Shown here piece by piece: positions 35,531-43,843 of a stretch of 45,922 nucleotides of DNA; within the stretch, counting starts at the first letter, position 1; each line of letters opens with the position of its first letter. The notes below the pieces were generated by a model that saw nothing but the letters and a program-made list of their open reading frames with translations, was not told the DNA's origin and made no database searches. Origin of the DNA: an uncultured Pseudanabaenaceae cyanobacterium (GTDB taxonomy: Bacteria; Cyanobacteriota; Cyanobacteriia; PCC-9006; JAAUQQ01); contig CALECT010000148.1 in NCBI GenBank assembly GCA_937949725.1, positions 1 through 45,922 on the forward strand, read 5' to 3'. Made by a program: the position numbers and the translations under genes.

Positions 35531-35989
35531 ATGAGGCCCCAAGTCGAAGTTCTCGCACAGCAATATTTCGAGGGAGAGCCTGCTGAGATTTCAGACGCAG
35601 CGATCGCGCTCTTCTGTGACTGGATCATGGCCGAGTTCCAACAATTACCCCTTGCAGTCCAGGTCTCCAACTCAGATCGTTATGAAACCATTGAGGAGAT
35701 GTTTTTGGACATTGACCAAGGACATTTATGGGCTTCGATGGAAAACTATGATTCAGATATTTATCCCACTCCCTTTTTTGGTGTAGCCCTGCTTTCAGTC
35801 CATGACTATGACCACTATCTGAGCCAGGCTGACTTCAGCCTAGAGGGTGAAATGACAGCTTATCGTGCGATTGCAGAACGAGCTCCCAGCTTAGAAATTC
35901 AAAAGATGCTCTATTCAGAGATAGTCCTCAAAGCTGCCGCCTATATTTGTCTAGGTCATAAACCAGAATCTAAGGTCGTCTTTCCATAA
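35531..35989 (+). CDS. Hypothetical protein of the accessory module
   Basis: A 152-residue acidic protein. A strong AGGAGG site 8 bases before the ATG marks the start. It is mostly helical at the N-terminus (ISDAAIALFCDWIMAEFQQL) and rich in Asp/Tyr in the middle (SMENYDSDIYPTPFFG; SVHDYDHYL). There is no signal or membrane segment. I recognise no family. It lies upstream of the CxxC mini-protein, DUF1971 and PTOX genes on the same strand. Confidence 0.7.
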   Translation: MRPQVEVLAQQYFEGEPAEISDAAIALFCDWIMAEFQQLPLAVQVSNSDRYETIEEMFLDIDQGHLWASMENYDSDIYPTPFFGVALLSVHDYDHYLSQADFSLEGEMTAYRAIAERAPSLEIQKMLYSEIVLKAAAYICLGHKPESKVVFP

Positions 35990-36019
35990 GAGGCATCATT
36001 CAACCATTGGGAGAATGCC

Positions 36020-36175
36020 ATGAAATCCTGCCCCTATTGTGCAACATCGACTTGTCCAGATTGCTCCTATCCCAGAACAAAGCAGATGAAGGATCAGGAG
36101 CTGTATTGGTTCTGCCGGCATTGTTGGAATCAGACGAAAGCCTTACCAGCAAAAGAAGTAAAAGCCCAGGACTGA
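36020..36175 (+). CDS. 51-residue zinc-ribbon-like protein with three CxxC motifs
   Basis: A short gene: 51 residues starting MKSCPYCATSTCPDCSYPRT. CxxC pairs are CPYC (4-7), CPDC (12-15) and CRHC (32-35, in WFCRHCW). Two pairs could form one zinc ribbon, with the third extra. A GGGAG ribosome binding site sits six bases before the ATG. It lies 30 bases after the 35531 gene. A frame reading over the same bases in another phase exists but lacks a ribosome binding site. Metal binding is inferred from the Cys pattern. Confidence 0.72.
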   Translation: MKSCPYCATSTCPDCSYPRTKQMKDQELYWFCRHCWNQTKALPAKEVKAQD

Positions 36176-36235
36176 AAGGAAAGCCAAGCTCAGCTCACGG
36201 ACCGATCTAGCCAATCTCAATTCTGGAAATGCTCA

Positions 36236-36526
36236 ATGAAAATACTTCCTGACAATGTATATTTCTATCGAAAAACACCGAACTTTACCCAAGAGACGAT
36301 TCCCAAAGGTCTCCTTCATCGCCATATAACGAAAGCTGGGAGCTGGGGCAAAATCTGTATCCTCTCTGGAGAGCTCAAATACCAGATTCTGACAGACCCT
36401 GGTGAAGAACATATAATCACTCCAGATTTTCCAGGAATTATTGAGCCTGAAGTGCCTCACCAAATCCAATCGATTAATTCTGTAGAGTTTTATGTAAAGT
36501 TCTATCGAGCTTCTGATCACAAATAG
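36236..36526 (+). CDS. DUF1971 cupin-like protein
   Basis: A 96-residue protein with the DUF1971 (TehB N-terminal/YeaR-like) pattern: LPDNVYFYRKTPNFTQETIP near the start, GLLHRHITKAGSWGKICILSGEL, then PDFPGIIEPEVPHQI and VEFYVKFYR. The His residues in LLHRH and VPHQ fit a cupin metal site. Relatives are linked to oxidative, nitrogen-oxide or tellurite stress, though the biochemical role is unclear. It lies in the same-strand group that ends with PTOX. Confidence 0.85.
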   Translation: MKILPDNVYFYRKTPNFTQETIPKGLLHRHITKAGSWGKICILSGELKYQILTDPGEEHIITPDFPGIIEPEVPHQIQSINSVEFYVKFYRASDHK

Positions 36527-36846
36527 CGCTTGCCTATTAAGGTATTTTGCCATCTCAAAATTGATGAAACCATCTTCAACTTTCTCAGAATAAAGTAATA
36601 GCCTTTCGAAGATAGTACGAGCCTAGAGGATAGAGTAGAGGGAAAGCTATGGCTACTACCTGGCACAAGAAAATAGACAGCCCCTGGCAAGCAACATAAA
36701 TTCAGAAATTATTGCTTGTCTATGTCTTTGGCATGTGGGCTAGCTTATATGCCAAAACGTAAACAGTTGTGAAACTGTTCTTAGGGGATCAACAAAAGTC
36801 CAGTTGAACTGAATATAATCCGAAGAGAAATAAGTGAGTCAAGCTC
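36527..36846 (+). promoter_or_regulatory. PTOX upstream region with palindrome, -10 and operator
   Basis: A 320-base region. A perfect palindrome AACAGTT-N4-AACTGTT lies at 36762-36779. A perfect TATAAT -10 is at 36814-36819 with no good -35, which suggests activator dependence. A full match to the module operator (GTGAGTCAAGCTCAT, core 36836-36846) directly precedes the ATG at 36847. Confidence 0.65.
36836..36846. promoter_or_regulatory. Operator D at the PTOX start codon
   Basis: Core GAGTCAAGCTC matches RYGAGY-N3-RCTCRY in full and ends at the base before the PTOX ATG. It would lie just downstream of the predicted transcription start, so bound repressor would block initiation or elongation. 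A degenerate second copy (GAATATAATCC, 36811-36821) is 25 bp upstream over the -10. Confidence 0.6.
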
Positions 36847-37506
36847 ATGATTAAGGTTTTGATTGGTTCGTTAGTCTTTCTCATTGACCGCTTCTATAAA
36901 GACCGTCCCTACCCTCGTTTCTATGTTCTAGAAACGGTTGCGCGGGTGCCTTACTTTGCCTATCTATCGGTGTTGCACTTCTATGAAACGCTGGGCTCTT
37001 GGCGTAAGGCAGATTTACTCAAGATTCACTTCGCAGAGTCCTGGAATGAACTGCACCACTTGCTAATTATGGAGTCGCTGGGGGGCAGTGAATATTGGAT
37101 TGACCGTTTTGTATCGCGCCATGTGGCGATCCTGTATTACTGGATAACTGTGGTGATGTATTTGGTTACACCGAAAACGGCTTATTACTTTGCAGAGTTG
37201 GTGGAACGTCATGCCTTTCATTCCTACGATGAGTTTTTGAAGAGCAAGGGTGAGGAATTGAAGAAATTGCCTGCACCGGAGGTCGCAATATCCTATTACC
37301 GAGATGGAGATTTGTACATGTTTGATGAGTTTCAAATGACTCATTTACCAGCTGAACGTCGCCCGAAGGTTGACAATCTTTACGACGTATTTGTGGCCAT
37401 CCGTGAGGATGAAATGGAGCATGTGAAGACGCTCGTTGCTTGCCAGGAACCGGAGGAAAGAATAGCACTGGATAGTCCTCATACCCAAGCATTAGAATCA
37501 GCTTAG
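36847..37506 (+). CDS. Plastoquinol terminal oxidase (PTOX/alternative oxidase family)
   Basis: A 219-residue membrane-bound di-iron oxidase. The iron ligands of the AOX/PTOX family are visible: E29 (VLETVARVPYF), E68 and H71 (WNELHHL), E120 (LVERHAFHSY), E189 and H192 (REDEMEHVKT). It oxidises plastoquinol and reduces oxygen to water, relieving over-reduction of the photosynthetic electron chain. A hydrophobic segment at 92-108 (VAILYYWITVVMYLVTP) fits interfacial membrane binding. Its leader holds a palindrome, a TATAAT and a module operator. Found in only some cyanobacteria. Confidence 0.95.
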   Translation: MIKVLIGSLVFLIDRFYKDRPYPRFYVLETVARVPYFAYLSVLHFYETLGSWRKADLLKIHFAESWNELHHLLIMESLGGSEYWIDRFVSRHVAILYYWITVVMYLVTPKTAYYFAELVERHAFHSYDEFLKSKGEELKKLPAPEVAISYYRDGDLYMFDEFQMTHLPAERRPKVDNLYDVFVAIREDEMEHVKTLVACQEPEERIALDSPHTQALESA

Positions 37507-37822
37507 CGAGACGAAATGAACGAAAATGGTAGGGGAGACTATTGCTCTAATTCTGAGATTTTTCCCGGTCAAATCTCAACTAGAAGTTGCCCCTACCATG
37601 GCAAGCTCTCAATAATTTAGTTGCAAGACTTCCAATTAAAACCTGGTTTAACTTGAGAGTCTACTTGAGATGTAGAGCTTAACACTGCCATGTACAAAGT
37701 AGCCCTTTGAGTAATGGGTTGAAAGGCTCTGTTGCATAAATCAGCAACGCATAATCTTCATCTTGCCTACTCTAGAAGCTTCTCTTATCAGTACCCAGTG
37801 GTCCAACGACCTTCGCTCCAAC
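37507..37822. other. Intergenic region with palindromic repeat
   Basis: A 316-base gap between convergent PTOX and TetR-2 genes. Its first third is the nested hairpin at 37526-37599 (separate entry), which may end the PTOX transcript. The remainder shows no gene or clear signal. Confidence 0.5.
37526..37599. repeat. Nested palindromic repeat with GTAGGGG/CCCCTAC ends
   Basis: ATGGTAGGGG (37526-37535) pairs perfectly with CCCCTACCAT (37590-37599), and inside it GAGATTT (37555-37561) pairs with AAATCTC (37571-37577). Ends resemble the repeats at 22986 and 29987. Confidence 0.7.
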
Positions 37823-38455
37823 TCAAGCTTCCGGCAAATAACTTTTCAAATAATTCAATGATAATTGTTCAGCTTCAAGCAATAATCGCTGCCGAAATTC
37901 AGGGGGTTGTCCTGAAGCAGACCAGACCAAATTCCCCACCGCTTTAATCATCACAAATGCGATCGCCTCACAATCATCATCGGTAAAGGCACCATTGAGT
38001 TTGAGCAAGATCCGCTTGTAAGCCTGCATCAATAAATCATCTCCCGCCTGATCCACTTCGGGCATGGCGGTATTGATTTCGATGAAAGTGGCCCGATAAC
38101 CAGGAGATTCTGTAAAAAAAGAATCGATCCCCTCCGTAAAGCGTTTCACATAGTCTTCAAGGGGTAGCTCGAGCATCTCAGGCGTTTCAAACACCTGCAT
38201 GCGCTCAATCAGCAGGTTGGTATAACGCTCCGCTAAAGCCTCCAGAATTGCAGCCTTATCTGGAAAAAACTGGTATAGCGTTCCGATAGGTACATCTGCT
38301 TCTGCAGCGATTTGTTTGGTCGTCGCAGCAGCATACCCCTGCTCCACGAACAGCGCCTCCGCCACATCCAGCATCCGATTGACGCGTACCCAACTACGAG
38401 CCTGCTTGGGCTTGCGCCATCGGCCTGGCATGGCGACAGAAGATTTTTCGATCAT
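37823..38455 (-). CDS. TetR-family repressor 2
   Basis: A 210-residue TetR regulator, paralog of TetR-1 (34517-35146) with a near-identical helix-turn-helix recognition segment (VPIGTLYQFFPDKAA in both). The ligand domains are also close (RRFTEGID/KRFTEGID, FFTEYPGYRATF/FFTESPGYRATF). It is divergent from the RND efflux operon, the classic layout of a local repressor and its pump. The shared region contains two operator copies (38482-38492, 38508-38518). Confidence 0.94.
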   Translation of the reverse strand: MIEKSSVAMPGRWRKPKQARSWVRVNRMLDVAEALFVEQGYAAATTKQIAAEADVPIGTLYQFFPDKAAILEALAERYTNLLIERMQVFETPEMLELPLEDYVKRFTEGIDSFFTESPGYRATFIEINTAMPEVDQAGDDLLMQAYKRILLKLNGAFTDDDCEAIAFVMIKAVGNLVWSASGQPPEFRQRLLLEAEQLSLNYLKSYLPEA

Positions 38456-38469
38456 TTTGTAATCTTCTA

Positions 38470-38518
38470 TTGACAGAACATGAGCATGACTCGCACAATT
38501 TCAATGCGAGCTTCATTC
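38470..38518 (+). promoter_or_regulatory. Promoter and operator pair B of the RND operon
   Basis: A -35 TTGACA (38470-38475) and a -10 CACAAT (38494-38499) are 18 bases apart. Operator B1 (core GAGCATGACTC, 38482-38492) fills the spacer; B2 (GAGCTTCATTC, 38508-38518) lies near the predicted transcription start, with one mismatch to the consensus. Centres are 26 bp apart. The TetR-2 gene runs the other way from the same region. Confidence 0.72.
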
Positions 38519-38657
38519 ATATTTTACTCAAAGAGTAGGCCTGGCGTAAAGCTAACTCGCTTCAGCCTTAATTGAATCGCTCGGTCGTTCCCTCCAGGAG
38601 GCCTCACAGTCTCCTTTCCGACAACCCAAATTTCAGGAATGAATCCATTGGATCGTC

Positions 38658-40226
38658 ATGAACGCAGAAAATTCCAACGCTCAGGCTGCTGAACAGTCTC
38701 AAAACTCAGGGACAGCATCAACGATTCAGGACCCAGATATTACTCAAGGTGGGCAGCCTCAATGCCAGGCTGAGCCTGTTGCAGTCCAGGAGATGCCCGT
38801 ATTACCTAGCGCTCCCATTATCACAAAAGGATGGAAAACGACGCCACGTTGGCAGGTGTTGGCCTTAGTTGCACTGGTCATTGCAGGCTTTACGGGGTGG
38901 AAAATCTACCAATCGGGGCAGCCATCTCTAACGTCTGAAATCGTTGAGCCCTCCGCAGCCCCTGCTCGTCTCCCTGTGAGGGTGGTGCCAGCTCTCAGAA
39001 CCCTAGCCCAAGGCTGGGTCTTTGATGAAGGCACTTCATTGCCGGTACAACTGCGGATCTTGAACTTCTATGCCAGCGGCAACATTACCCATGTTGCCAA
39101 GCCCAATGGACTGCCGCTGAAGGAAGGGGATTTTGTCTCCCAGGGACAACGACTGGCCGCGATCGACGATCGCCGTCAGACCTCTACCATCGACACAGCC
39201 CAGGCCGATGTCCAGGTCGCCATTAATCGTCGCAAGCAAGCCGAGGCCGCAGTAGCAAAAGCTCAAATCAATTTGGAGAAAGCGGGTTCCGACCTGAATT
39301 TGGCGAAAACGGAACACCAACGCTATAAAGGTCTCTTCGACCAAGGGGCCGTGGCAGCAATCGATCTCGATGTCTATCGCAACCGTATTGACCAGGCCCA
39401 AGCCGCCTTCAGAATCGCAGAGCAGGATGTTCGAGCTGCTGAGGATGATGTGCGCGTAGCTGAATCTTCTATTGCCGCTGCCCAAGCCCAGAAGAATCAA
39501 GTATCCGTTGATCTAGAAGACACCCAGCTGGTCTCGCCCATCAATGGTGTAGTGGCCTATATCAACATTGCAGAAGGAGAGTATTGGAATACTCAATACC
39601 TGGATACTAGCGCTCCCCAGGCTTTGATTGAGACCGCTCCCATCGTAGTTGTCGATCCATCCAGCTACGAGGTCGAGCTGGAAATCCAGGCGGAGGATGC
39701 CAATGCTATCCGCCTGGGACAACGAGCCTTTGTGGTCTTGGAAGAGACCTTAGGTGCAGCCCAGGCCAGTGGAGCCAGCCGCCAAGACTTATTGGAGTTG
39801 GCTCAAGCGCGGGGCAGCCAGGGCAGTGTGTTTGCCATTAGCCCCTCCCAAACTCCGGGGAGCCGGGGTACAAAGGTCACCATTCGGGATTTCCTTCAGG
39901 TGAGCAATCTCAAAGTGGGGGCGCGGGTTTACGTCTGGATTGAAACAGTGGCCAATGAAGATGCGATCGTCGTTCCTCTGGGGGCGGTGCTGGCTCGGGG
40001 GCAGGATTTCTATGTCTTCGTAGCCGATGAAGCCACTGGCACCGTTGAGCGGAGGCAGGTGAAGCGGGGCGTTGAGAGCCTATCAGGCATCGAGATTTTG
40101 TCTGGCGTCCAGGCCAATGACTTGGTCGTAGTGGAAGGCCAAAACCGTCTCGTCGATGGCACCCCAGTGGAGATCGTGAATCAGCCAGCCAGCCAGCAGC
40201 GCTTCGTTTCTCAAGGGGCACTCTAA
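38658..40226 (+). CDS. RND efflux membrane-fusion (adaptor) protein
   Basis: A 522-residue HlyD/AcrA-type adaptor. An N-terminal polar region of about 65 residues precedes a transmembrane helix (VLALVALVIAGFTGWKIY, about 71-88). Then come the lipoyl half (GNITHVAKPNGLPLKEGDFV), a long coiled-coil hairpin (about 185-280, Ala/Gln/Glu-rich), the second lipoyl half (LVSPINGVVAYINIAEGEYW), and the beta-barrel and membrane-proximal parts. It links the inner-membrane pump to an outer-membrane channel, absent from this window. Its stop overlaps the permease ATG (TAATG), so the two are translated together. Confidence 0.92.
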   Translation: MNAENSNAQAAEQSQNSGTASTIQDPDITQGGQPQCQAEPVAVQEMPVLPSAPIITKGWKTTPRWQVLALVALVIAGFTGWKIYQSGQPSLTSEIVEPSAAPARLPVRVVPALRTLAQGWVFDEGTSLPVQLRILNFYASGNITHVAKPNGLPLKEGDFVSQGQRLAAIDDRRQTSTIDTAQADVQVAINRRKQAEAAVAKAQINLEKAGSDLNLAKTEHQRYKGLFDQGAVAAIDLDVYRNRIDQAQAAFRIAEQDVRAAEDDVRVAESSIAAAQAQKNQVSVDLEDTQLVSPINGVVAYINIAEGEYWNTQYLDTSAPQALIETAPIVVVDPSSYEVELEIQAEDANAIRLGQRAFVVLEETLGAAQASGASRQDLLELAQARGSQGSVFAISPSQTPGSRGTKVTIRDFLQVSNLKVGARVYVWIETVANEDAIVVPLGAVLARGQDFYVFVADEATGTVERRQVKRGVESLSGIEILSGVQANDLVVVEGQNRLVDGTPVEIVNQPASQQRFVSQGAL

Positions 40227-43200
40227 TGGATCCGAAATCCCCTCTCCCAGAAAATCCTATTCCCCAGGAGGAGCGCAGTGAAAGCTCCCCAATATTGTCA
40301 GCCCTTCAAGTTGTCGGGGCAGTTGCGGAGCCAGAGTTAACGCCGACTCCATATCAATCTGAGATAGCCCGTGACGTTGCCCCAAACAAAACTCAGACCC
40401 AGGCCGCAGTGCCCGCCTGGATGACGTTCTTTTTTACGCGACAGATCTTCGCCATTCTCCTCTGCTTCATGCTGATGATGGGGGGACTGATGGGCTATTT
40501 CTCCATGGTGAAGGAGGGTGATCCCGATATCAAAATTGCCCGTGCTCTAATTACAACGGTGTGGCCTGGCACCGATGCCGAAACAATCGAAAGTCAGGTC
40601 ACCGACAAGCTGGAAGAAGAGATCAAAAGTCTCCAGGGCTTGGACGACTTTACCAGTGCCAGTTTTAACTCGTTTTCAATTATAAATGTGGCCTTCAAGG
40701 CCGAGTCTCCCGTTGCCGAGTCGATTCAGAAATTGCGAGGCAAACTGGATGATGCCGAGCCTGAACTGCCCCTAGAGTCCACCGGACGGGAGAAATCAGA
40801 CTTCGAACAGCTCTCCCAGCAAGATGCGCCGATTCTATCGCTGGCCCTAACGGGCACTGGTTTGGACATGCCCATTCTCAGCCAAGTCGCTGAGGAGTTG
40901 CAAGAACAACTTGAGTCAGTAAAGAATGTACGGGAAGTGCTTCTGTCTGGTCGGCGAGAGGATGTGGTTCACGTGCAAATGCGCCCCAGTCGCCTGACGA
41001 CCCTAGGCATTGCCACCACCCAGGTGAGCAGCGCCATTGAGGGGAGTAATCTTGATACCTCCTGGGATCTTGTTCGGGATGATCAGATTGGGGCTCAGGT
41101 GCGGCTCTATGGACGCTTCCGCAAGCTAGAAGATTTGCAAAACCTGCCCGTGGCTCGCCTCAATGACAATCGTATTGTGCGCTTGGCCGAGGTCGCGGAT
41201 GTCTACCAGGGCCTAGAGCGGGAGACGAACCGGGCTGATTTGAGCTGGCAAGGCGAAACCTTTTCTCCCACGGTTGTGTTGGATGTGGTGAAAGTCCCCG
41301 GCAGCGACACGAGCCAGGTCGTCAAAGATGTCTTGGCAACCATGGAGACGGCTCGCCAAAATCCAGAGGTCTGGCCCCATGGCATGGGCTACCAAGTCCT
41401 CAATAATGATGCGGATAAGATTCGCAGCGAACTCAACAACCTGGGAAGCAATGTTTTACAGGCTTCCCTCTGTGTCTTTGCGATTTTGTTTGTGGCCCTG
41501 ACCTGGCGAGAAGCATTGATTGCAGGCCTTGCGATTCCCCTGACGTTTTCAGGCGCAACGTTTGTGCTCTGGGTCATGGGCTATACCCTCAACAGCATGG
41601 TCATGATCGGCATGATCCTGGCCCTGGGACTGTTGGTGGATGTCTTTATTCTCATGCTAGAAGGCCTGCATGATGGCATTGATGTCCAGGGATTGAGCTT
41701 TAACCAAGCGGCGATTCGAACGGTGCGGACCTATGCTGCTCCAGCCTTTGCGGGGCAGTTGACGACGATTTTGGCCATGGCTCCGCTGATGGCGATCGCC
41801 GGGACCATGGGTAAGTTTGTGCGCCTCATCCCCATCAGCGCCATTACCTGCCTTGTCCTCAGCTACGGGGTTGCCCTCTTGATCGTGGTGCCACTTTCCA
41901 AATTCTTACTTGACCGGAAACGGGATCAGGCCCATTCCAAAACCTTCGTAGATCGCCTAACCGAAGAAATCTCCACTCGCTTTGCCCAATGGAGCCTCAA
42001 GGTCACGGTGCCCAATCGCCATGTGGCCCGCCTTTGGACTGCCGGAACCTTGGCCCTGTTTGTCTGCGCGATGTTTGCCTTTACCCAGCTGCCCTTTGCG
42101 CTATTCCCCGACAGCGAAGGCCGCAAGCTCAGCATTAATGTAGAACTTCCCCCAGCCGCAACGCTGGAACGGTCCCAGGAAGTAGCTGACCGTATGGGTG
42201 AGCTGTTGCGAAACTACAGCGACCCCCAGGGCCAGAAGGTCTTTGAGAATGTGGTTAAACTCGTGGGTCAGCGCAGTAACCTAGTGGCTTCCAGCGAAAT
42301 CAAACCCGTCAATGCAGATTACTTTGTCGGGCTCTCCGCGATTTTTGTAGAGCGCTTCCAGCGGCAGCTTGACTCTTTTGAATATGCCCGTGAGTTGAGG
42401 CAGCAACTCAATGAAGAGGTGGTTCGGGATTATCCAGGCGCTGTCTTAGCGGTGCAATACGAACGCACTGGAGGCGGTGAAGATCCGATCCAAGTGGAAC
42501 TCTATGGCGAAGACCTGCAAACCCTGCGTGAGATTTCCAGCCAGGTCCAGCAGGCCCTGCGAGAGATTCCCGGCACTATGGATGTGCGGGATGACCTGGG
42601 GAATCTGCGCGAAGACTATAAGCTCGTGCCCAAGCGGGAAGCCCTGGATTTCTATGGCATTAGCCAGGAAGATTTGGGCGGTCAGGGTCGCTACCTGATG
42701 ATCGATAACGATGTCGGTGACTTTTCCCAGGGCAGTGGCCAGGACGATCTCGACATCCGCCTCAGCACGCAATGGCCCTCTCGCCAGGGGCAGATCGGTG
42801 GGCCGTCTCGCCTGGATGAATTTGCGACGATGCGCTTCATTACCCCCGATGGCGAGGTGCTCCCGGCGGATGCATTGCTAGAGCCGGTCCAAGGCGCAGT
42901 GCCCCTGTCCATTACCCACCGCGATACCCAGCGCAGCGTCACAGTACTGGCCAAGGTGATTCCGGGGCAGGGTTACTTTGACAGCAACATCCTGGCCGAG
43001 CTAGCTCCCAAGCTAGATGCCATGCAGTTTGACCCCAGCGATGCCAAGAATCCGGCCCGCTGGAGCCGGGGCTACAGCTATCGCTTTGGTGGTGATGCAG
43101 ATACCAGTAGCCAGACCTTTGGCTCAGCTGGGCAAATGCTAATTGTGGCGATTTTCATGGTGTTTGCAGTGTTGGTGCTGCAATTCGGCTCCTATACCCA

Positions 43201-43615
43201 GCCCATCATCATTATCCTGACTATTCCTTTTGCCCTGATTGGCACGATCTTCGGCTATGTCTTGCTGGATTTGCCGTTTTCGTTCCCGGCGGCGATCGGC
43301 GTGATCTCCTTGACCGGCATCGTGGTTAACAACGCCATTGTCATGGTGGACACGATGAATGAACGGCTGGGGGAAGGTTTGGATGTTCGTCATGCGGCGG
43401 CTACGGGGGCAAGCGATCGCCTCCGCCCTATCCTCACAACCTCCCTAACCACAGTCATTGGTCTTATCCCCCTCGCTCTCAGCGATGCCAAATGGTTTCC
43501 CCTCTGCATGGCAATTATCTGCGGCCTGATTTCAGCGACATTCATCGCCCTGCTCGTTGTCCCAGGCTTGTACCTGCAACTCACCCCCAACCGTCGCCCA
43601 GGAGAGCTTTCTTAA
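40226..43615 (+). CDS. RND multidrug-type efflux permease
   Basis: A 1129-residue proton-driven pump with the RND layout: TM1 at about 72-92, a first periplasmic loop (SQVTDKLEEEIKSLQGLDDFTS), TM2-6 from about 408, a second loop, and TM8-12 at the end (VAIFMVFAVLVLQFGSYTQP). The N-terminus carries about 60 extra cytoplasmic residues. In TM4 the usual Asp-Asp pair is D472-V473 (GLLVDVFILMLEG), so the second acidic residue is replaced. TM10 has ISLTGIVVNNAIVMVDTMN. The substrate is unknown; the operators shared with lipoxygenase and PTOX genes hint at a toxic lipid or quinone-like compound. Confidence 0.93.
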   Translation: MDPKSPLPENPIPQEERSESSPILSALQVVGAVAEPELTPTPYQSEIARDVAPNKTQTQAAVPAWMTFFFTRQIFAILLCFMLMMGGLMGYFSMVKEGDPDIKIARALITTVWPGTDAETIESQVTDKLEEEIKSLQGLDDFTSASFNSFSIINVAFKAESPVAESIQKLRGKLDDAEPELPLESTGREKSDFEQLSQQDAPILSLALTGTGLDMPILSQVAEELQEQLESVKNVREVLLSGRREDVVHVQMRPSRLTTLGIATTQVSSAIEGSNLDTSWDLVRDDQIGAQVRLYGRFRKLEDLQNLPVARLNDNRIVRLAEVADVYQGLERETNRADLSWQGETFSPTVVLDVVKVPGSDTSQVVKDVLATMETARQNPEVWPHGMGYQVLNNDADKIRSELNNLGSNVLQASLCVFAILFVALTWREALIAGLAIPLTFSGATFVLWVMGYTLNSMVMIGMILALGLLVDVFILMLEGLHDGIDVQGLSFNQAAIRTVRTYAAPAFAGQLTTILAMAPLMAIAGTMGKFVRLIPISAITCLVLSYGVALLIVVPLSKFLLDRKRDQAHSKTFVDRLTEEISTRFAQWSLKVTVPNRHVARLWTAGTLALFVCAMFAFTQLPFALFPDSEGRKLSINVELPPAATLERSQEVADRMGELLRNYSDPQGQKVFENVVKLVGQRSNLVASSEIKPVNADYFVGLSAIFVERFQRQLDSFEYARELRQQLNEEVVRDYPGAVLAVQYERTGGGEDPIQVELYGEDLQTLREISSQVQQALREIPGTMDVRDDLGNLREDYKLVPKREALDFYGISQEDLGGQGRYLMIDNDVGDFSQGSGQDDLDIRLSTQWPSRQGQIGGPSRLDEFATMRFITPDGEVLPADALLEPVQGAVPLSITHRDTQRSVTVLAKVIPGQGYFDSNILAELAPKLDAMQFDPSDAKNPARWSRGYSYRFGGDADTSSQTFGSAGQMLIVAIFMVFAVLVLQFGSYTQPIIIILTIPFALIGTIFGYVLLDLPFSFPAAIGVISLTGIVVNNAIVMVDTMNERLGEGLDVRHAAATGASDRLRPILTTSLTTVIGLIPLALSDAKWFPLCMAIICGLISATFIALLVVPGLYLQLTPNRRPGELS

Positions 43616-43710
43616 CGAAAAGCAACCAGACTTTCAGCCCTTCAAAGTCTTCGCCTGCAAAGCTTTGGCTTTCAGGAACTAGAAAAATGATGGGCAAGTC
43701 AAAATCCGTC

Positions 43711-43758
43711 TTGACAAACATGAACAATGCTCATAAATTGAATACATGAGTAAAGCTC
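43711..43758 (+). promoter_or_regulatory. Promoter and operator pair C of the GNAT-lipoxygenase genes
   Basis: A -35 TTGACA (43711-43716) and -10 TAAATT (43734-43739) are 17 bases apart. Operator C1 (GAACAATGCTC, 43722-43732) lies in the spacer with one mismatch to the consensus; C2 (GAGTAAAGCTC, 43748-43758) is a full match near the predicted transcription start. Centres are 26 bp apart, the same geometry as pair B. Confidence 0.78.
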
Positions 43759-43843
43759 GCGTTTAGAGGAAAGACGATTCTCAAGCCAGTTACTCGTTGC
43801 TTATCTCAGAACTTCGTTTGTAGTCAACTTCTTGGAGAACACC

